From Amycolatopsis sp. NBC_01488 (GTDB lineage Bacteria > Actinomycetota > Actinomycetes > Mycobacteriales > Pseudonocardiaceae): a DNA stretch of 64,000 nucleotides. Position numbers and translations under genes: made by a program. Under the pieces are notes generated by a model. It saw only the letters and a list, made by a program, of their open reading frames with translations. It had not been told where the DNA came from and searched no databases. The stretch is taken from NCBI RefSeq assembly GCF_036227105.1, contig NZ_CP109434.1, positions 7,164,501 through 7,228,500 on the forward strand. Reading direction: 5' to 3'. The number at the start of each line of letters is the position of its first letter. Position 1 is the first letter of the stretch. Below are positions 59,816-64,000 of this stretch, piece after piece.

Positions 59816-61464
59816 CCACGCCGCTGCTGCAGCTGAAAGACCTCAACGTCACCTATGCGGTCGGCGAGCTGGACGTCCCCGCCGTGCGCGGTGTCGACCT
59901 CACCCTCGACCCCGGCGGCACCCTCGGCATCGCCGGCGAATCGGGGTCGGGCAAGTCGACCGTCGCGATGAGCGTGCTGCGCCTGCTGCCGCGCACGGCG
60001 AAGATCACCGGCGAGATCGTCCTCGACGGCGAAGACGTCACCGCCATGAAGTGGGGCCGCCTGCGCGCGGTCCGCTGGGCCGAGGCGTCCGTGGTCTTCC
60101 AGGGCGCCATGCACGCCCTCAACCCGGTCCGCAGGATCGGCGACCAGATCGCCGAGCCCATCCGCCTGCACCCACCCGGGGGCAAGCCGCCGACGGACGC
60201 CGAGGTCGACGCCCGGGTCGCCGAGCTGCTCACCCAGGTCGACCTGCCCCCGGGCCGGGCCGGTGCCTACCCGCACGAGCTCTCGGGCGGGCAGAAGCAG
60301 CGCGTCATGATCGCCATGGCCCTGGCCTGCTCGCCCCGGCTGATCATCGCCGACGAGCCGACCACCGCCCTCGACGTCATCGTCCAGGCCCAGGTCCTCG
60401 ACCTGCTCTCCCGGCTGGTCGCCGAGCAGGACATCGGCCTGATCATGATCAGTCACGACCTGTCGGTGCTCGCCGCGACCTGCCGGCGCATCGCGGTGAT
60501 GTACGACGGGCAGATCGTCGAAGAAGGTCCCAGCGCCGAGGTGATGGGCTCCCCGAAGCACGAGCACACCCGGGCGCTCGCGGCGGCGTTCCCGACCGTC
60601 GGCGACCCGGTGTCCCGCTTCGCCCCGGCGACCAGCACCCCGCTGCCACCGGAGCCCGCGGGCCGCGTCCCGGGCGGCGAGCCGCTGCTGGCCGCGGAGA
60701 ACCTGCGGGTGTCCTTCCGCGACCGCACCGGCAAGCGCATCGACGCCGTGGCCGGGGTCGACCTCGCGGTGTCGCGTGACGAGATCGTCGCCCTCGTCGG
60801 CCAGTCCGGCTCCGGCAAGACGACCCTCGCCCGGACCCTGCTCGGCCTGCAGAAACCCGACTCCGGCGTGGTCCGCTACGCCGGGAACCCGGTGCCGTCG
60901 GGCGGCCCGGGGCTGAAGGCCTACCGGCGGCAGGTCCAGCTGGTCCTGCAGGACCCGACCAGCGCGCTGAACCCCGCCCACACGGTGTACGAGGCCGTCG
61001 CCGAAGGCCCCCGGATCCACGGGCTCGCCGACGAACGCGCGGTCGTCCACCGCGCACTGGAAGCCGCGGAACTGCGGCCCGCCGAGAAGTACGCCGACCG
61101 GCTCCCGCACCAGCTCTCCGGCGGGCAACGCCAGCGCGTCGTCATCGCCGGGGCGCTGGCCCTCGAGCCGTCGGTGGTGGTGGCCGACGAACCCGTCGCG
61201 TCGCTCGACGCGTCCGTCCGCGGCGAAATCCTCGGGCTGCTGCTGCGGCTGCGGCGCGAGCTCGGCCTCGCCGCCCTGGTGATCACCCACGACCTGGGCC
61301 TGGCCTGGAACATCGCCGACCGCGTCGCCGTGATGTACCGCGGCGAGCTGGTCGAAACCGGGACGGTGGAACAGGTCCTGCTCGACCCGCGGCACGAGTA
61401 CACGAAGTCCCTGCTGGCCGCCCTGCCCGGCGGCACCGCCCAGCGCCGCACCGTCGAAACCTGA
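59812..61464 (+). CDS. Oligopeptide ABC transporter ATPase, DppD and DppF fused
   Basis: A 550-residue protein with two complete nucleotide-binding domains. Domain 1: Walker A GESGSGKST (about 43-51), signature LSGGQKQR, Walker B LIIADEPTTALD. Domain 2: Walker A GQSGSGKTT, signature LSGGQRQR, Walker B VVVADEPVASLD. Each has the C-terminal peptide-ATPase tail (HEHTRALAAAFP and HEYTKSLLAALP). Separate DppD and DppF in most bacteria are one chain here, as in several actinobacteria. It powers import of peptides through the two permeases. Last gene of the operon; only 47 bases separate it from the mannosyltransferase gene. Confidence 0.95.
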   Translation: MTTPLLQLKDLNVTYAVGELDVPAVRGVDLTLDPGGTLGIAGESGSGKSTVAMSVLRLLPRTAKITGEIVLDGEDVTAMKWGRLRAVRWAEASVVFQGAMHALNPVRRIGDQIAEPIRLHPPGGKPPTDAEVDARVAELLTQVDLPPGRAGAYPHELSGGQKQRVMIAMALACSPRLIIADEPTTALDVIVQAQVLDLLSRLVAEQDIGLIMISHDLSVLAATCRRIAVMYDGQIVEEGPSAEVMGSPKHEHTRALAAAFPTVGDPVSRFAPATSTPLPPEPAGRVPGGEPLLAAENLRVSFRDRTGKRIDAVAGVDLAVSRDEIVALVGQSGSGKTTLARTLLGLQKPDSGVVRYAGNPVPSGGPGLKAYRRQVQLVLQDPTSALNPAHTVYEAVAEGPRIHGLADERAVVHRALEAAELRPAEKYADRLPHQLSGGQRQRVVIAGALALEPSVVVADEPVASLDASVRGEILGLLLRLRRELGLAALVITHDLGLAWNIADRVAVMYRGELVETGTVEQVLLDPRHEYTKSLLAALPGGTAQRRTVET

Positions 61465-61511
61465 CACTGAGGGAACCCCGCCCGAGCGCAGTGTGTAACC
61501 TCCGAACGGAA

Positions 61512-63047
61512 ATGGCGACCACCACCGACCCCGCGCAGAAGCCCTCGACCGGACTGGCCGAGCGGCTCCTCACGCCTTCGCGATTCCCGTACCGCACGAT
61601 CGCGATGGGCACGGTCGGGAGCACCCTGCTGATGCTCGCCGCGTTCGGCGCCGGCGGCATCCTGATCAAGGACCCGGTGCTCGGCCACGGCCCGCTCTCG
61701 TGGATCCGCTACGGCCACGGGCGCATGCTCGCCAACGCGGTCCTCTACACCGGCTTCGGCCTCGTCGTGTGGGCCTGGGTCCGGCTCGGCCGCTACGTGC
61801 TGCTCGGCCGCGTCGGCAGCCGTCCCGTCCTGGTCGCCGCCGGCTGCTGGATGGCGCCGCTGCTCATCTCGCCGCCGCTGTTCACCCGCGACGTCTTCTC
61901 CTACCTCGGCCAGGGCGCCCAGCTGCTCTACGGGCTCGACCCGTACGCCAACGGCCCCGCCGAGCTCGACGTCCTGCCGAACGTCGTGCAGAACGTCCAC
62001 CCGCTCTGGCAGACCACGCCGGCGCCGTACGGGCCGCTGTTCCTGCTGATCTCCAAGGGCGTCGTCTCCGTCAGCGGCGACAACATGATCCTCGGCGTCA
62101 TCCTGATGCGCCTGGTCCTGCTGGCCGGCCTGGCCGGCACGCTGTGGGCGCTGCCGCGGCTGGTCAAGCACCTCGGCGGCAAGCTCCCGGTCGCGCTGTG
62201 GCTCGCGGTGGCCAGCCCGATGATGGTGATCCACCTCTTCGGCGGCCCGCACAACGACCTGATGATGCTCGCGTTCCTCACCACCGGCGTCCTCGCGGCA
62301 CTCGAGCGCAAGCACGTCGTCGCGGTCGTCCTGGTCACGATCGGCATGCTGATCAAGCCCACGGCGGCGATCGCGCTGCCGTTCATCGTCTGGATGTGGG
62401 CCAACCACCTCGAAGGCGAGTCGAAGGTCCGCACCTTCCTCCGCGCGGGCGCGGCGTCGGTCGGGCTGTTCCTCCCGGTGTTCGTGGCGGGCACGTGGAT
62501 CTCGCTGGGCTCGCTCAACCTCGGCTGGTGGTCCGGGCTCAAGGCCCCGCAGCTCATCGCGAACTGGCTCAACATCCCCACCGGCATCGGCGAGGTGTTC
62601 TACAACCTCGTCCACCTGGTCGTCGACGTCCAGCCCTCGCCGTTCGTCACGGTCGCCCGGGCGGCGGGCATGCTCGTGCTGATCGGCTTCGGCATCCGCC
62701 AGTGGTGGCTCGGCCGCGGCGGCGGCACGGAAGCGGTCTACCGGGCCGGGATCTCGCTGCTCGCGGTCGCGATCCTCATGCCGCCGACGCTGCCGTGGTA
62801 CCTGACCTGGGGTTTCGTGCTGCTCTCGGCGTTCAAGTGGCAGCCGCGCCACCTGGCGCTGGTGGTGGCGGTGTCGGTGTTCGTGACGCTGGTGTACTAC
62901 CCGACCGGCGAGCAGGCCCTGTACGACTGGTGGTTCATCGCCCTGGTGGTGGTGGCGAGCCTGTACTCCGCGGCGTCGCTGCTGCGACCGGACCCCCTGG
63001 GCCTGATCGACGCGTGGCGCCGCCCGGAGAAGTTCCTCCGCGACTGA
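61512..63047 (+). CDS. GT-C polyprenol-phosphate-mannose-dependent mannosyltransferase (MptB-like)
   Basis: A 511-residue membrane protein with about 13 helices. PPLFTRDVFSYLGQGAQLLY contains the acidic GT-C motif in the first extracytoplasmic loop; NVVQNVHPLWQTTPAPYGPL, FGGPHNDLMMLAFLTTG and GMLIKPTAAIALPFIVW are conserved in alpha-1,6-mannosyltransferases of the MptA/MptB group. These extend the mannan core of lipomannan using polyprenyl-phosphate-mannose on the outer side of the membrane. The ATG at 61512 is ten bases after TAACCT (61496-61501) with no good ribosome site, suggesting a very short leader and a promoter separate from the ABC operon. Confidence 0.88.
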   Translation: MATTTDPAQKPSTGLAERLLTPSRFPYRTIAMGTVGSTLLMLAAFGAGGILIKDPVLGHGPLSWIRYGHGRMLANAVLYTGFGLVVWAWVRLGRYVLLGRVGSRPVLVAAGCWMAPLLISPPLFTRDVFSYLGQGAQLLYGLDPYANGPAELDVLPNVVQNVHPLWQTTPAPYGPLFLLISKGVVSVSGDNMILGVILMRLVLLAGLAGTLWALPRLVKHLGGKLPVALWLAVASPMMVIHLFGGPHNDLMMLAFLTTGVLAALERKHVVAVVLVTIGMLIKPTAAIALPFIVWMWANHLEGESKVRTFLRAGAASVGLFLPVFVAGTWISLGSLNLGWWSGLKAPQLIANWLNIPTGIGEVFYNLVHLVVDVQPSPFVTVARAAGMLVLIGFGIRQWWLGRGGGTEAVYRAGISLLAVAILMPPTLPWYLTWGFVLLSAFKWQPRHLALVVAVSVFVTLVYYPTGEQALYDWWFIALVVVASLYSAASLLRPDPLGLIDAWRRPEKFLRD

Positions 63048-63050
63048 CGC

Positions 63051-63094
63051 TCGTGAGTGAGAAACAGGGTTAGGACACTGTTTCTCACTCACGA
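63051..63094. terminator. Perfect 17-bp palindrome ending both convergent genes
   Basis: TCGTGAGTGAGAAACAG (63051-63067) is exactly repeated in inverse at 63078-63094 with a ten-base loop. It begins four bases after the mannosyltransferase stop and contains the stop codon of the PPOX gene (63089-63091). It should act as a bidirectional terminator. Its perfection and moderate GC content, unlike the surroundings, suggest a mobile or recurrent palindromic element. Confidence 0.75.
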
Positions 63095-63496
63095 CCCCGC
63101 CCAGCCACGCCAAGTGTGGATCTCCGTCGCCACCACCGCGTGTTCCGGCGGCCGCTCCCGGTACTGCCCGTACTTCGCCTGGAGCCAGGAGATCGGCTCG
63201 GCGCGCTCGGCGTCGGGAAGCACCCGCGCGGAGCCGTCCGCCCGGGCCCACCACAGCCGCGACCAGTCCTCGTCGTAGCCGTCGGCCAGGAAGCACACCG
63301 CCGGGTTCTCCGCGATGTTGGCCAGCCGCCGCAGCGACGTCGTCGACTTCGGTTTGTGGTCCACCGCGAACACCACCGTGTCGCCGTGCACCGCGAACGT
63401 CACCGGCACCAGGTGCGGCACCCCGGCCGCCGACACCGTCGCCAGCCGCGCGACCCGCGCCGCGGCGAACCGTTCCCGGGCCTCTTCCGGAGTCAT
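63089..63496 (-). CDS. PPOX-class F420-dependent/FMN-type oxidoreductase
   Basis: A 135-residue split-barrel protein. EARERFAAARVARLATVSAA and GVPHLVPVTFAVHGDTVVFA are the first strands of the pyridoxamine-oxidase-like fold; KSTTSLRRLANIAENPAVCF is the phosphate-binding region that recognises F420 or FMN, and the end WLQAKYGQYRERPPEHAVV fits the TIGR03668-like F420 group. The substrate is unknown. The ATG at 63496 overlaps the S66 peptidase stop (ATGA), so it is the second gene of that operon. Its own stop codon lies in the palindrome at 63051-63094. Confidence 0.88.
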   Translation of the reverse strand: MTPEEARERFAAARVARLATVSAAGVPHLVPVTFAVHGDTVVFAVDHKPKSTTSLRRLANIAENPAVCFLADGYDEDWSRLWWARADGSARVLPDAERAEPISWLQAKYGQYRERPPEHAVVATEIHTWRGWAGS

Positions 63497-64000
63497 GTCA
63501 GCGCCGGAGTGTCGAACGTCAGCGTCCCCAGATCCGCGTCCAGCGTCACCGGGACCTCCAGCGGCAACGTCGGCGACGACGCGACGTGCCCGAACCCGAA
63601 CTCCTCCACCACCGGCACCCCCAACGGCCCCAGCCGCTCCAGCAGCAGCGCACGGACGTCCGCCGGGTCGCCGCACGCCGCCCACGAACCCAAGACGATC
63701 CCGCGGACCCCGGCGAACCAGCCGCTGCGCAGCAACTGCGTCAGCATCCGATCCAGCCGGTACACGCTCTCCGTCACGTCCTCCAGCAGCACCACCGCGT
63801 CCCGCGCCGAACCCTGCTCCGGCGTCCCCAGCCCCGCCGCCAGCAACGACAGGTTCCCGCCGGTCAGCCGCCCGGACGCCCGCCCCGGCACGAGCGCCGA
63901 ACCGCCGCGCACCACCAGGTTCCGCTCCGGGTCGAACAACGTCCGCCGCAGGTGCTCCACCGCGAAGTCGTCGAACAGCACGCTCGCCGGCATCGGGGAG
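63493..64000 (-). CDS. S66-family LD-carboxypeptidase, C-terminal part (5' end outside window)
   Basis: The frame runs off the right edge; about 168 residues of the usual 300 are visible. GRLTGGNLSLLAAGLGTPEQ is the family-specific block, LLEDVTESVYRLDRML carries the catalytic Glu and EFGFGHVASSPTLPLEVPV the catalytic His. S66 enzymes (LdcA, MccF) remove the terminal D-Ala from tetrapeptides of recycled murein or cleave peptide antibiotics, in the cytosol. The nucleophilic Ser would be in the missing half. With the dpp-like genes nearby this fits peptidoglycan peptide salvage, although the two sets are separated by the mannosyltransferase gene. Confidence 0.85.
   Translation of the reverse strand, partial: SPMPASVLFDDFAVEHLRRTLFDPERNLVVRGGSALVPGRASGRLTGGNLSLLAAGLGTPEQGSARDAVVLLEDVTESVYRLDRMLTQLLRSGWFAGVRGIVLGSWAACGDPADVRALLLERLGPLGVPVVEEFGFGHVASSPTLPLEVPVTLDADLGTLTFDTPALT

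Overview
This 64 kb window is chromosomal DNA of a very high-GC actinomycete, with strong G/C bias at third codon positions and frequent GTG starts. The F420-type enzymes, LigD-like polymerase, MptB-type GT-C mannosyltransferase, LppL/DUF5703/UppP block and many leaderless TANNNT-N(6-8)-start promoters point to the Pseudonocardiaceae, most like Amycolatopsis. That assignment is inference, because no rRNA or tRNA gene is visible. I see no insertion sequence, prophage, integrase or CRISPR array. The layout is ordinary for a chromosome arm: short operons, many divergent or convergent pairs, and several gene remnants.

1-8.1 kb: end of a GT1 glycosyltransferase, GNAT, DHA2 transporter with a fused winged helix, a degenerate-repeat spacer, PHP phosphatase, stand-alone LigD-type polymerase, a B12-binding-like protein that has lost its cobalamin motif, thiolase and HxlR regulator. 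8.3-18.5 kb: secreted GH87 alpha-1,3-glucanase, SDR, Tat-exported GH95 alpha-L-fucosidase, DoxX, a wrecked alpha/beta hydrolase beside an intact LysR gene, HAD and GntR. 18.6-25.7 kb: epimerase, CitE-like lyase, GNAT remnant, then a minus-strand catabolic operon (HpcH/HpaI aldolase, ACS-type MFS, nitrilase-fold amidase, CoA-transferase) facing a GntR gene across a perfect palindrome.

25.7-36.6 kb: M20 peptidase, Asp-nucleophile hydrolase, an ArsR-SRPBCC pair, DUF5703 with an LppL-like lipoprotein, aldo/keto reductase, LLM oxidoreductase, UppP, histidine phosphatase and M3 oligopeptidase. This partly matches the mycobacterial Rv2135c-Rv2141c neighbourhood as I remember it. 36.6-40.9 kb: solitary ClpP, an ArsR-SRPBCC-DHFR operon with an operator over its start codon, malate dehydrogenase and a secreted DUF4360 protein. 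40.9-53.1 kb: a GH92 mannosidase without a signal peptide coupled to a FUSC membrane protein, a nucleophile-less hydrolase, a large secreted GH92 enzyme and a tannase/feruloyl esterase. With GH87 and GH95 this suggests feeding on fungal or plant polymers.

53.1-64 kb: methyltransferase, overlapping M55 D-aminopeptidase and M20 peptidase divergent from a four-gene oligopeptide ABC transporter, MptB-like mannosyltransferase, PPOX enzyme and the end of an S66 LD-carboxypeptidase. The M55/M20/ABC set resembles the Bacillus dpp system and is the most coherent functional unit here: uptake and trimming of D-amino-acid peptides, probably from peptidoglycan. Its binding protein is unusual in being held by a C-terminal membrane helix instead of a lipid anchor.
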